Shown: positions 1 through 6,750, numbered from the stretch's first letter. The stretch: DNA of 9,248 bases from Chitinophagaceae bacterium (GCA_019454915.1 JACFNM010000158.1:1-9248); one strand, 5' to 3'. Made by a program: numbers and translations. Notes: generated from the letters alone by a model not told the origin.

Positions 1-12
1 AAACCGGAGTTT

Positions 13-1218
13 ATGAACGAGCGATTAACTGAACGAATCCGCCTGGAGCTGGAGGAAATTCAAAATAGTGGCTTATATAAGACCGAACGACTGATAACCA
101 GTCCACAGGGAGCGGATATTGAAGTGGCGATGGCCGGAGAAAGCGGGACCAGGAAAGTCATCAATTTCTGTGCAAACAATTACCTGGGTTTGTCGTCTCA
201 TCCCAGAGTGATCGAAGGGGCGAAAAAATACATAGATGAGAGGGGCTATGGATTGAGCAGTGTTCGTTTTATTTGTGGAACGCAGGATATCCATAAGGAA
301 CTGGAGCAGAAGCTTTCTGCATTTTTGGGTACCGAGGATACTATTCTTTATGCTGCTGCTTTTGATGCCAATGGTGGTGTATTTGAACCATTATTCAATG
401 ATCAGGACGCTATTATTTCCGATGCGCTAAACCATGCGTCTATTATTGATGGCATTCGACTCTGTAAAGCGCAGCGCTTTCGGTACGAACATAATAATAT
501 GGTAGATTTAGAGGCCAAGCTGAAAGAGGCGGAGAAAGCGAGGAATCGTATTGTCGTAACGGACGGCTCTTTTAGTATGGATGGCACTATTGCCCAATTG
601 GATAAGATTGTTGAACTGGCGGAGAAATACGACGCGGCGGTGATGATAGACGAATGCCATTCAACGGGTTTTCTTGGAAAAACGGGAAGAGGCACGCATG
701 AGTACAGGGGAGTAATGGGTAAGATTGATATTATCACCGGAACGTTGGGTAAGGCTCTGGGAGGTGCATCCGGCGGATTCACCAGCGGCAGGAAATCTAT
801 TATTGATATGTTACGCCAGCGGTCACGCCCCTATTTATTTTCTAATACCCTGGCTCCGAGCATTGTGGGTGGTTCAATTGCTGTGTTAGATATGCTCAGT
901 AAAACCACCGACCTGAGAGATAAACTGGAATGGAATACGAACTATTTCCGGACTAAAATGACAGAGGCTGGTTTTGATATTAAACCGGGCGATCATCCCA
1001 TCGTTCCGATCATGTTGTACGATGCCGTGCTGGCACAAACCATGTCTTCTCAATTGTTAGACGAAGGTATTTATGTCATCGGATTTTTCTTTCCGGTTGT
1101 GCCTAAAGGACAGGCACGTATCCGGGTACAGATAAGCGCCGCGCACGAGCAACACCATCTGGATAAGGCTATTGCAGCTTTTGTAAAAACTGGCAAAGCG
1201 CTGGGCGTCATTAAATAA
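13..1218 (+). CDS. kbl: 2-amino-3-ketobutyrate CoA ligase (glycine C-acetyltransferase)
   Basis: PLP-dependent alpha-oxoamine synthase of the cytosol. It cleaves 2-amino-3-ketobutyrate with CoA to glycine and acetyl-CoA, the second step of threonine breakdown after threonine 3-dehydrogenase. The 401-residue length matches the family (about 398 in E. coli). Visible motifs are [10 protein letters not shown] near residue 55, NHASIIDG with the PLP-stacking His141, DECHSTGF with Asp213 (pyridine nitrogen) and His216, and [10 protein letters not shown] with the Schiff-base Lys247. The GRGTHEY stretch and the [11 protein letters not shown] stretch favour Kbl over its relatives serine palmitoyltransferase, KAPA synthase (BioF) and ALA synthase. 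The ATG start fits the usual N-terminus; a GGAG lies only 3 nt upstream. No threonine dehydrogenase gene is visible, since the window begins 12 nt before this start. Confidence 0.96.
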   Translation: MNERLTERIRLELEEIQNSGLYKTERLITSPQGADIEVAMAGESGTRKVINFCANNYLGLSSHPRVIEGAKKYIDERGYGLSSVRFICGTQDIHKELEQKLSAFLGTEDTILYAAAFDANGGVFEPLFNDQDAIISDALNHASIIDGIRLCKAQRFRYEHNNMVDLEAKLKEAEKARNRIVVTDGSFSMDGTIAQLDKIVELAEKYDAAVMIDECHSTGFLGKTGRGTHEYRGVMGKIDIITGTLGKALGGASGGFTSGRKSIIDMLRQRSRPYLFSNTLAPSIVGGSIAVLDMLSKTTDLRDKLEWNTNYFRTKMTEAGFDIKPGDHPIVPIMLYDAVLAQTMSSQLLDEGIYVIGFFFPVVPKGQARIRVQISAAHEQHHLDKAIAAFVKTGKALGVIK

Positions 1219-1270
1219 TAGGTTTAGTTACGGCGCCCGAAGGATTGTAATTAATGATAAAATAATCGTC

Positions 1271-2089
1271 ATGCGAAAAAAGAGTTGGATATTTTTTATT
1301 TTGACAGGATTTGCGGTTTTTATGGCTTCCTGCTCTATGGATAACGTGAAGCAGGATAATTCATTGAAGAAGTATTTTGATGAAAACGGGGTGGAGGGCA
1401 GCTTTGCACTCTTTGATAACGGGAGGGGAGAGTTTGTTATTTATAATTTGAAAAGAGATACCACGCGCGTCTTACCTGCTTCAACATTCGATATACTTCA
1501 TGCCATGATTGCCTTGCAAACCGGAGCCGTGACCACAGATAGCACGATACTGAAATGGGATGGTGTTGAGCGACCGGTGAGAGAGTGGAACAAAGATTTG
1601 ACGCTCTCGGAAGCGTTCCGGTATTCAGCCGTTCCACATTTCCAGGAATTGGCGAAGACTATCGGTCGGGATACGATGCAGAAATGGGTTGATAGTGTGA
1701 GATATGGAAATGCGAAAATTGGTCCTGCCATTGACTCTTTCTGGCTGGATAATTCTTTGCTGATTTCTCCGGATGAAGAGCTTGGATTGATCAAAAAGCT
1801 ATATTTTAATCAGTTGCCTTTTAGGAAAGGAGTACAACAATTAGTGAGAGGTATGTTATTGCAAAAGGAAAACAGTAACTATAGCCTCAGTTATAAAACA
1901 GGAGTGGGAAGTAATGCTGAAGGCAGGGTTATCGCATGGCTGGTAGGCTGGATAGAAGAAAATAATCACCCGTATTTCTTTTCCCTGAATATAGAAAGCG
2001 CAGGTGACAAGGAAAATATATTGCAGGCCGGGCGACAAATTTTAAACGATATTCTTAAGCAGGAAGGTTTTTTTGAAGGGAAAATGTAA
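1271..2089 (+). CDS. Class D (OXA-type) beta-lactamase homologue, lipoprotein, catalytic Lys replaced by Asp
   Basis: A 272-residue penicillin-recognising protein. Residues 1-20 form a lipoprotein signal with a lipobox (M-A-S-C) and lipidation Cys21, so it should be membrane-anchored on the periplasmic side. Class D landmarks are Ser71 (P-A-S-T-F), S-A-V at 119-121, Y-G-N at 145-147, Trp158 in an F-W-L-D context, K-T-G at 209-211 and a following W-L-V-G-W strand. The intervals Ser to SxV (48), SxV to YGN (26), YGN to KTG (64) and Ser to Trp (87) equal those of OXA-10 as I recall its numbering (67, 115, 141, 154, 205). The key oddity is residue 74, which is Asp (GAT at 1490-1492) where class D enzymes have the carboxylated Lys of S-x-x-K. 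Lys to GAT needs two base changes, so a single miscall is unlikely. The Arg expected at 254 is Gly, with Arg255 next to it. Hydrolysis is probably lost; a binding or sensing role is inference. It starts 52 nt after kbl and ends 50 nt before batB. Confidence 0.88.
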   Translation: MRKKSWIFFILTGFAVFMASCSMDNVKQDNSLKKYFDENGVEGSFALFDNGRGEFVIYNLKRDTTRVLPASTFDILHAMIALQTGAVTTDSTILKWDGVERPVREWNKDLTLSEAFRYSAVPHFQELAKTIGRDTMQKWVDSVRYGNAKIGPAIDSFWLDNSLLISPDEELGLIKKLYFNQLPFRKGVQQLVRGMLLQKENSNYSLSYKTGVGSNAEGRVIAWLVGWIEENNHPYFFSLNIESAGDKENILQAGRQILNDILKQEGFFEGKM

Positions 2090-2139
2090 AATTCGGTTTT
2101 CTCTGGTACCCGTATTTCATCAGTTTACAAATAATCTCC

Positions 2140-3135
2140 TTGTTTTGTTTTGAACATAATATCTATTTGTGGCTATTGCTGATCATTCCGGGTTTGGTAT
2201 GGTTGTTCGGGCAGGTACTGCGACAGAAGGCAAAAACGATAAAGAAGATAGGGGATGAATCGCTGGTAAAACAGCTAATAAGGAATTACTCGCCGCAACG
2301 ATACCGGCTACGCTTTTATATCGTCCTGTTTGCTCTGGCATTATTGATCATCGCCACTGCAAATTTGCAATCCACCACGCAGATGAAAGCCGTAAGCAGT
2401 CAGGGAGTGGACATAATGATTGTTTTGGATGTGAGTAACAGTATGCTTGCGCCTGACCTGAAACCCAATCGTCTGACAAAAGCCAAATGGTTTATTGCGG
2501 ATCTTATCAGCCACTTAGATAATAACAGGATTGGGCTGGTGGCTTTTGCCGGCAAAGCCTACCTGCAGATGCCGCTGACGCTGGACCATTCAGCAGCAAC
2601 CATGTATTTAGACAATATGAACCCGGGCGTAATAGCCGTACAGGGTACGGTGATAGCGGATGCTTTGGAAGTTGCTGACAGGGCATTGGATGAGCGAGAT
2701 CAAAAACATAAGGCTATCCTTTTGATTACCGACGGAGAAGATCATGATAACCGGGCAGTCAAAACAGCAAAACAGTTGGCTGAAAATGGAGCAATAATTC
2801 ACACTATTGGCGTCGGGACGACTCCGGGCGCAGAGGTTCCGGATTTAGCTACCGGTAAGACGATGACGGATAAAGAAGGGAAACGGGTGGTATCGGTGTT
2901 GGATGAAAGAAGACTTGAAAATATTGCTCGTGCAGGGAACGGTATATATTATCTATTGAATGAACCGGATAAAGTGCTGGACCAGGTTGTAACAGAGGTG
3001 AACGGCATGGAACGAAAAGAAATATACGACAACCGCTCGATTCATTACCGGAGTTTTTTTCAGTGGTTTCTGGCCTTGTCCTGCATCGGCCTGGTAAGCG
3101 AAATTTTCATCAGCGAAAAGAAGAAGGTTGAATAG
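2140..3135 (+). CDS. batB: BatB-like von Willebrand factor A membrane protein
   Basis: A 331-residue inner-membrane protein of the Bat (Bacteroides aerotolerance) family. Hydrophobic segments at about 8-26 and 58-75 precede a VWA domain (about 90-280), and a third lies at about 305-323. The VWA domain is therefore expected in the periplasm. The metal-ion-dependent adhesion site is complete: D97-V-S99-N-S101, Thr170 in Q-G-T and Asp198 in I-T-D-G-E, so it should bind a divalent metal and partner proteins. The phrases GVDIMIVLDVSNSML and IGLVAFAGKAY are typical of BatA/BatB; I favour BatB because a BatC-like gene follows at once. The start is TTG at 2140: it gives the expected short N-terminus (F-C-F-E-H then a membrane helix) and no ATG lies nearby in frame, although the frame stays open further upstream. 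batA, moxR and batD are not visible. The molecular role of Bat proteins is poorly defined; envelope or oxidative stress tolerance is the usual suggestion. Confidence 0.9.
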   Translation: MFCFEHNIYLWLLLIIPGLVWLFGQVLRQKAKTIKKIGDESLVKQLIRNYSPQRYRLRFYIVLFALALLIIATANLQSTTQMKAVSSQGVDIMIVLDVSNSMLAPDLKPNRLTKAKWFIADLISHLDNNRIGLVAFAGKAYLQMPLTLDHSAATMYLDNMNPGVIAVQGTVIADALEVADRALDERDQKHKAILLITDGEDHDNRAVKTAKQLAENGAIIHTIGVGTTPGAEVPDLATGKTMTDKEGKRVVSVLDERRLENIARAGNGIYYLLNEPDKVLDQVVTEVNGMERKEIYDNRSIHYRSFFQWFLALSCIGLVSEIFISEKKKVE

Positions 3136-3136
3136 C

Positions 3137-3745
3137 ATGAAGGCTTTTTATACAATCATATTTTTCTTATTGAGTCATTTCTCGTTTGCTCAGAAAGCCA
3201 ACCGCCTGATTGAAAAGGGAAACGAGGCGTACCGGTCAGAACAATATCATAAAGCGGAAGAATTATACAAAGAGGCATTAAAACTGGAACCCAATAACCA
3301 TGCAGCCTCATTTAATCTCGGTAATGCACTTTTCAGGAGGAAAAAATACAGTGAGGCAATAGCTGTATTGGAAGAACTGGATCAACGAAGCTCCGACAGC
3401 GCTTTCCGGGCAAAAATAAGATATAATCAGGGCGTGATGCTGACAGAGCAGCATGAGTTGAATCAGAGTATTGAAGCCTATAAGCAAAGTCTTCGGTTGA
3501 ATCCCGCCGATACGTTTGCTAGGGAAAATCTTCAAAGGGCCTTAAATGAATGGCATGCAAACCACACCGATAATCAGCATGTGACGCAAGAGGAAAAAAA
3601 GAAAGATCAAAAGCCAAAATCTCAGCAACTGACGAAACAACAAATGGAACAAATGCTGAAAGAGTTGGAAGACCAGGAAAAAACCTCGCTCGAAAAAATG
3701 ACGAGGAAGCCGCTTTCTGCCCGGCAGTCGGAGAAGAACTGGTGA
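3137..3745 (+). CDS. batC: BatC-like periplasmic TPR protein
   Basis: A 202-residue protein when started at the ATG at 3137. An in-frame TTG at 3128 would add three residues, but the ATG gives a cleaner signal peptide. The signal is residues 1-18 (lysine, hydrophobic core, F-S-F-A), with predicted cleavage before Gln19 as is common in Bacteroidota. The mature part holds about three TPR units (roughly 21-54, 55-90 and 91-130; for example G-N-E-A-Y...A-L-K-L-E-P), then a charged Lys/Gln/Glu linker and a C-terminal helix (Q-M-E-Q-M-L-K-E-L-E) ending in E-K-N-W. That ending resembles other BatC proteins, so the gene looks complete. The ATG lies one base after the batB stop, and an AGAAGG at 3122-3127 inside batB could serve as ribosome site, which implies translational coupling. 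Family knowledge suggests BatC acts as a scaffold for VWA Bat proteins in the periplasm. No batD or batE follows; the next gene is on the other strand. Confidence 0.87.
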   Translation: MKAFYTIIFFLLSHFSFAQKANRLIEKGNEAYRSEQYHKAEELYKEALKLEPNNHAASFNLGNALFRRKKYSEAIAVLEELDQRSSDSAFRAKIRYNQGVMLTEQHELNQSIEAYKQSLRLNPADTFARENLQRALNEWHANHTDNQHVTQEEKKKDQKPKSQQLTKQQMEQMLKELEDQEKTSLEKMTRKPLSARQSEKNW

Positions 3746-3805
3746 ACCCTGGTTTAGCTTCGGTTATTTATTTTCCGGAAACGTCATAATAGAATATCCC
3801 TTATG
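3746..3805. other. Convergent intergenic gap
   Basis: A 60-nt gap between the stop codons of batC and the DNA glycosylase gene. It contains a short palindrome (TTCCGGAA, 3773-3780) but no stem long enough to call a terminator. Confidence 0.5.
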
Positions 3806-4408
3806 CTACAATCCCCCACCATCTTTCCACATCCATAGATAACGAGCGGCATAGGTGCGATAGGGTGCCCACCGTTCGGAAATTTTAAGGAGTTTTTCCT
3901 TCAGTTTCTTTTTATCGGTTTCCTTGATATTGTATAATTGAATCGTGGCATTTCTGATGACCAGGTCATCCACGGGGAAAACGTCTTCACGCCCCAGGGT
4001 AAAAATCAATATCATTTCAACGGTCCACCTGCCTACACCTTTTATTTGAGTCAATAAATCAATCACTTCCTCATCAGCCATTTCGAATAGCTTCTTATCG
4101 GTGATCTTGTTTTCAAGAAAGAAGTCACATACGTTATGAACATAAACGCTTTTAGCTCTGGAAAAGCCGATACTTTGCAGAATCTCCAGAGGCGTTTCTA
4201 AAATCTGGCGCAAAGAGGGTTCTTTACTATTGAATAGCGCTAAAAATCTGGCGTATAAAACTCTCGCCACGTGAACGCTCAGTTGTTGCGAAAGAATAGA
4301 CCTGCAGATTCTCAGGTAAACTTTGTTTTGGGTGTCAAGAACAATTTCTTCCAGGTCCGGCAGAATTTTTCTAAAACGTGGATCTTTATTTAAATGTGCG
4401 CGATGCAT
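3806..4408 (-). CDS. AlkA-type DNA-3-methyladenine glycosylase (HhH-GPD family)
   Basis: Base-excision repair enzyme expected to remove alkylated bases such as 3-methyladenine by cutting the N-glycosidic bond. Starting at the ATG at 4408 it has 200 residues; an in-frame TTG six codons upstream (4426) is possible but less likely. Residue numbers below use the ATG. The N-terminal part has the I-C-R-S-I-L-S-Q-Q-L-S motif (about 34-44) typical of the HhH-GPD fold. The helix-hairpin-helix reads L-T-Q-I-K-G-V-G-R-W-T-V-E-M at about 119-132. It is followed by F-P-V-D-D-L, whose second Asp (148) corresponds to the catalytic Asp238 of E. coli AlkA. No Cys cluster for an Fe-S centre follows, which argues against MutY or Nth. 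At 200 residues it lacks the extra N-terminal domain of E. coli AlkA (282 residues), as do many bacterial MAG-type enzymes. It lies 122 nt after the permease gene on the same strand, with a hairpin in the gap. No ada gene is nearby. Confidence 0.93.
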   Translation of the reverse strand: MHRAHLNKDPRFRKILPDLEEIVLDTQNKVYLRICRSILSQQLSVHVARVLYARFLALFNSKEPSLRQILETPLEILQSIGFSRAKSVYVHNVCDFFLENKITDKKLFEMADEEVIDLLTQIKGVGRWTVEMILIFTLGREDVFPVDDLVIRNATIQLYNIKETDKKKLKEKLLKISERWAPYRTYAARYLWMWKDGGGL

Positions 4409-4433
4409 GACGGTATGCTTGTACAATGGAGGG

Positions 4434-4472
4434 GTAAACCGTATTTTTCACTTTTTGTGATCTACGGTTTGC
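4434..4472 (-). other. Inverted repeat / hairpin in the leader of the glycosylase gene
   Basis: A 10-pair stem (4434-4443 with 4463-4472; AAACCGTA against TACGGTTT, plus one G-C pair and one T/G mismatch that can wobble in one strand's RNA). A second 4-pair stem (TCAC 4448-4451 with GTGA 4457-4460) sits inside its loop with a five-base T cap (A in minus-strand RNA). Read on the minus strand it lies between the permease stop and the glycosylase ATG, ending 25 nt before that ATG. No U-run follows on the minus strand, so it is not a classical intrinsic terminator. It may be a leader or mRNA-processing structure. Confidence 0.5.
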
Positions 4473-4530
4473 AGTGGACAACCGGAGGCATCAAAAGGGT
4501 TCTTTTCAAACTATCTCTACAACTTCATCC

Positions 4531-5457
4531 TCACTTTCGGTATTGCGATAAGGTTACTAATAGTACACCTAAAAGAATAACGCCCAGCCCGGTTAGTTGC
4601 AACCCCGATATTCTTTCACCTCCCAAAGATACGCCTAACAATACTGCCACCACAGGATTAACATAACCATGCGTGCTTACCTGTGTTGCCGGACGAACTT
4701 TCAGCAACCAGACGTAGGCACTGTATCCCAGTAAAGACCCCATGGTGATCAGGTAGAGAACAGACAGCCAGGCGCCTGGAGATATCTCCCGCCAATGCAC
4801 CTGATGCCAGTCGCCGTTGATGGCGCCGGCAGCGGCATAAACCACTCCTGCACCTACCATTTGCCAACCGGCATTCAGACTTCCACTGAATGCACTGGAT
4901 TTATATTTCGCATACAGCGAGCCGGACACCCAGGAGATAGAACCGATAATCAAAACCCCTATAGAAACCAATTCCCCAAAGTTACCGCCGTGTGAAATCC
5001 CTTCCCGCATATTTTCTTTGAACAAGAGTACGATTCCTATAAATCCGGTAATCAGACCAATCAGTACCCTGCTATCGGAAAAATTCTCCTTCCATTTACT
5101 ATAATCCAGCAACGCAAACCAGATGGGGGTGGATGCCAGAAATACGGCAACAATAGAACTGGGTAGGAATTGCTCAGACCATGCTACGGCGCCATTACCT
5201 ATAAACAAAAGCAGACAGCCAATAAGAACGGCGAAAAGAATATCTTTCCATAGGAATAATTTTTCTCCTTTCAGTCCACACCAAATCAACACCAGCAAGC
5301 CCGCCGTGAGAAAGCGAAAAGTACCCATAGCGATTACCGGCATTTCCTGAACGGTAACCTGAATGAAAAAATAAGTGGAGCCCCAAACTATATATATTAC
5401 AGCAAAGGCGGCTATTACCTTTGCCTTAGATATTTGCGATTCGTCCTGCGTTTCCAT
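4531..5457 (-). CDS. EamA/DMT-family permease (YedA/PecM-like)
   Basis: A 308-residue inner-membrane protein with about ten hydrophobic segments, arranged as two EamA repeats of five helices (about 12-146 and 165-304). Characteristic phrases are V-W-G-S-T-Y-F in helix 1, F-R-F-L-T-A-G in helix 2, V-A-W-S-E-Q-F-L-P-S-S-I-V-A in helix 4, and A-T-Q-V-S-T-H-G-Y-V-N-P-V-V-A-V near helix 9, which place it with YedA/PecM-type drug/metabolite transporters. Such proteins export small metabolites or amino acids, but the substrate cannot be read from sequence. The ATG at 5457 leaves a short cytosolic lead before helix 1. It begins 38 nt after the DsbA-like gene, so co-transcription is likely. Length and both repeats are complete. 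Confidence 0.93.
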   Translation of the reverse strand: METQDESQISKAKVIAAFAVIYIVWGSTYFFIQVTVQEMPVIAMGTFRFLTAGLLVLIWCGLKGEKLFLWKDILFAVLIGCLLLFIGNGAVAWSEQFLPSSIVAVFLASTPIWFALLDYSKWKENFSDSRVLIGLITGFIGIVLLFKENMREGISHGGNFGELVSIGVLIIGSISWVSGSLYAKYKSSAFSGSLNAGWQMVGAGVVYAAAGAINGDWHQVHWREISPGAWLSVLYLITMGSLLGYSAYVWLLKVRPATQVSTHGYVNPVVAVLLGVSLGGERISGLQLTGLGVILLGVLLVTLSQYRK

Positions 5458-5495
5458 TTCCGTTCATCGTTTATTTATTTCCATATCGAATAATA

Positions 5496-6155
5496 CTAAC
5501 TATTCAACCCAATTGCAGATATAATATCCGTTATTCCGGATTTTATAGCGTCATAATGGCTGTATCCATAAGAGAGTGCATACATCTTCTTTTCACCGGT
5601 TTGTAAAAACAGGCACGGGAATCCGGTTACGCCCAGTTTGTGGCATGATTCGAAATCTTCATGAGTTTTTGTTTGATATTTTGTGCTGTGTAGTTTGGAA
5701 TAAAAGTCGCCCGGATTGATAGACATTTCAAGAAGCAAACTCCTGTAGGCTTCATCATCGCAGAGGTCTCTTCCCTCAAAAAAAAGCGCATGCTGGAGCG
5801 ATACAGTAAAAGAAAGCATTAGATGAGGACAGTCATCTTTGATAATATTTAAAGCAACAGCAGGCTTTTCTGAATTGGGGAACCAGTCACTTTCATCAGG
5901 GTTTTCAATGTGCCATAGAAAATCCCTGCCGAAACGGACGCCCGTGGTTTTCTCCACCTGCTGATAGGTTTCCTTAAAATGCCGGGCCATGACGGCAATG
6001 GGCACAGGTTTGGCGGGGAGAATCATTCCGCCGGCTAAAACCTCAAAATCGAATACAGGAGCATATTCTTTCGCCAGTTTCTGTATAATCGGGCTGAATC
6101 CGTAGCACCAACAGCAATAAGCGTCAAAACAATATATAAGTACCGGTCTCGTCAT
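5496..6155 (-). CDS. DsbA/FrnE-like thioredoxin-fold thiol protein, cytosolic
   Basis: A 219-residue protein of the DsbA superfamily (thioredoxin fold with helical insertion). A first beta strand (V-L-I-Y-C-F-D-A-Y) leads to a CxxC site, C14-C-W-C17, followed by Y-G-F-S-P. The cis-Pro loop G-V-T-G-F-P has Pro180, which contacts the active cysteines in this fold. There is no signal peptide, so the protein should be cytosolic, like FrnE and SpxH-type relatives rather than periplasmic DsbA. The active site is unusual in having an extra Cys at the second position (C14, C15, C17) and another at Cys9. Family members act as disulfide oxidoreductases or isomerases, or as partners for redox-sensitive proteins; the target here is unknown. 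It is the first gene of a leftward block with the permease and the glycosylase, and has a TAnnTTTG box 7 nt upstream of its ATG. Confidence 0.9.
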   Translation of the reverse strand: MTRPVLIYCFDAYCCWCYGFSPIIQKLAKEYAPVFDFEVLAGGMILPAKPVPIAVMARHFKETYQQVEKTTGVRFGRDFLWHIENPDESDWFPNSEKPAVALNIIKDDCPHLMLSFTVSLQHALFFEGRDLCDDEAYRSLLLEMSINPGDFYSKLHSTKYQTKTHEDFESCHKLGVTGFPCLFLQTGEKKMYALSYGYSHYDAIKSGITDIISAIGLNS

Positions 6156-6162
6156 CGTTGAG

Positions 6163-6170
6163 CAAAGTTA
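6163..6170 (-). promoter_or_regulatory. Candidate -7 box (TAACTTTG) for the DsbA-like gene
   Basis: Read on the minus strand this is TAACTTTG, matching the Bacteroidota sigma-ABfr -7 consensus TAnnTTTG. It sits 7 nt before the ATG at 6155, so the transcript would be nearly leaderless. No clear -33 TTTG is seen upstream, which lowers confidence. Confidence 0.4.
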
Positions 6171-6229
6171 ATTCCACCGGGTAGGGAATAAATATTTTAT
6201 TATGTTGATGCTTGAATGCATAAAACGCT

Positions 6230-6237
6230 TACCTTTG
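6230..6237 (+). promoter_or_regulatory. Candidate -7 box (TACCTTTG) for the RRM gene
   Basis: TACCTTTG matches the Bacteroidota TAnnTTTG consensus. Possible TTG -33 elements lie at 6205-6207 and 6212-6214, though neither spacing is ideal. Transcription would start near 6244 and give a leader of about 127 nt before the ATG at 6371. A perfect palindrome TCAAATTTGA (6242-6251) overlaps the predicted start and could be an operator; that is speculative. Confidence 0.45.
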
Positions 6238-6274
6238 CGCGTCAAATTTGAGTTTGCACAGTTCCGGTAATGAA

Positions 6275-6361
6275 ATGATTCAATCTGCTACGCATCTTCT
6301 GCTAATAGTTCAGTCGTCCTTACTTCTCTGTTTTCTCAGATTTATTATTGTTAAATCTTAA
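6275..6361 (+). other. Possible 28-codon upstream ORF in the RRM-gene leader
   Basis: An ATG at 6275 opens a frame of 28 codons ending in TAA at 6359-6361, 9 nt before the RRM start. The peptide would be strongly hydrophobic and rich in Leu and Ile (for example H-L-L-L-I-V and S-L-L-L-C-F-L). The leader DNA is pyrimidine-rich, which by itself yields Leu/Ser/Phe codons, and no ribosome site is visible. It may therefore be chance; it is listed because of its position. Confidence 0.2.
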
Positions 6362-6370
6362 TCACTTAGT

Positions 6371-6676
6371 ATGAACATTTATGTTTCTAATTTGAGTTTC
6401 AACGTCGTTGACGAGGACTTGAAAGGTTTTTTTGAAGAATACGGAGAAGTATCTTCAGCAAGAGTCATAACCGACAAATTTACGGGTCGCAGCCGCGGAT
6501 TCGGATTTGTTGAAATGCCCAATGACGAAGAGGCTAAAAAAGCCATTACCGAATTGGATAAAGGCGTAGTAGAAGGCAGACCTATTACTGTTACAGAAGC
6601 CAAGCCCCGCGAAGAACGCAGCAATGGAGGCAACAGGCGTTCCTTTGCCGGAAGCGGCCGTGGCAACCGGTTCTAA
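6371..6676 (+). CDS. RRM-domain RNA-binding protein
   Basis: A 101-residue protein with one RNA recognition motif (residues 1-77) and a short basic Gly/Arg/Asn tail (about 83-101). RNP2 is I-Y-V-S-N-L at 3-8 and RNP1 is R-G-F-G-F-V-E-M at 42-49. The aromatic residues Tyr4, Phe44 and Phe46 that stack on RNA bases are all present. Single-RRM proteins of this size are common in Bacteroidota (RbpB-type, Bacteroides) and in cyanobacteria, where several are cold-induced; they bind single-stranded RNA and act as post-transcriptional regulators. The ATG immediately precedes the first beta strand, as in the family. The gene stands alone, with its own candidate promoter, a long leader, and a strong terminator 27 nt after the stop. 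The long leader fits possible autoregulation or cold control, which is inference. Confidence 0.95.
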   Translation: MNIYVSNLSFNVVDEDLKGFFEEYGEVSSARVITDKFTGRSRGFGFVEMPNDEEAKKAITELDKGVVEGRPITVTEAKPREERSNGGNRRSFAGSGRGNRF

Positions 6677-6703
6677 TTCCCCGGTAGAAGATATCTATTT
6701 TCA

Positions 6704-6750
6704 GGGAGGTCAATTCTTATCAATAAGAATTGACCTCCCCTGTTTTATTT
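6704..6750 (+). terminator. Intrinsic terminator, 17-bp perfect hairpin
   Basis: GGGAGGTCAATTCTTAT (6704-6720) pairs perfectly with 6723-6739 around a 2-nt spacer (in practice a 4-nt loop). It is followed by TGTTTTATTT. It ends the RRM transcript. Because the oxidoreductase gene converges from the right (stop at 6779), the hairpin may also stop leftward transcription, although the U-run on that side is weak. Confidence 0.9.

Noticed and set aside
402..782. 126-codon open frame antisense to kbl
   Set aside because: It lies wholly inside a well-conserved kbl gene, and its translation is low-complexity Ser/Pro/Ile with no family resemblance.
1271..2089. Calling the OXA-like gene an active resistance gene
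   Set aside because: The essential Lys of S-x-x-K is Asp, so annotating it as a functional beta-lactamase would mislead.
3128..3136. TTG at 3128 as the batC start
   Set aside because: The ATG at 3137 directly follows the batB stop, has an AGAAGG at good spacing and gives a standard signal peptide.
4394..4666. 90-codon rightward frame across the glycosylase/permease junction
   Set aside because: It overlaps the ends of two convincing leftward genes, and the translation shows no domain or coherent composition.
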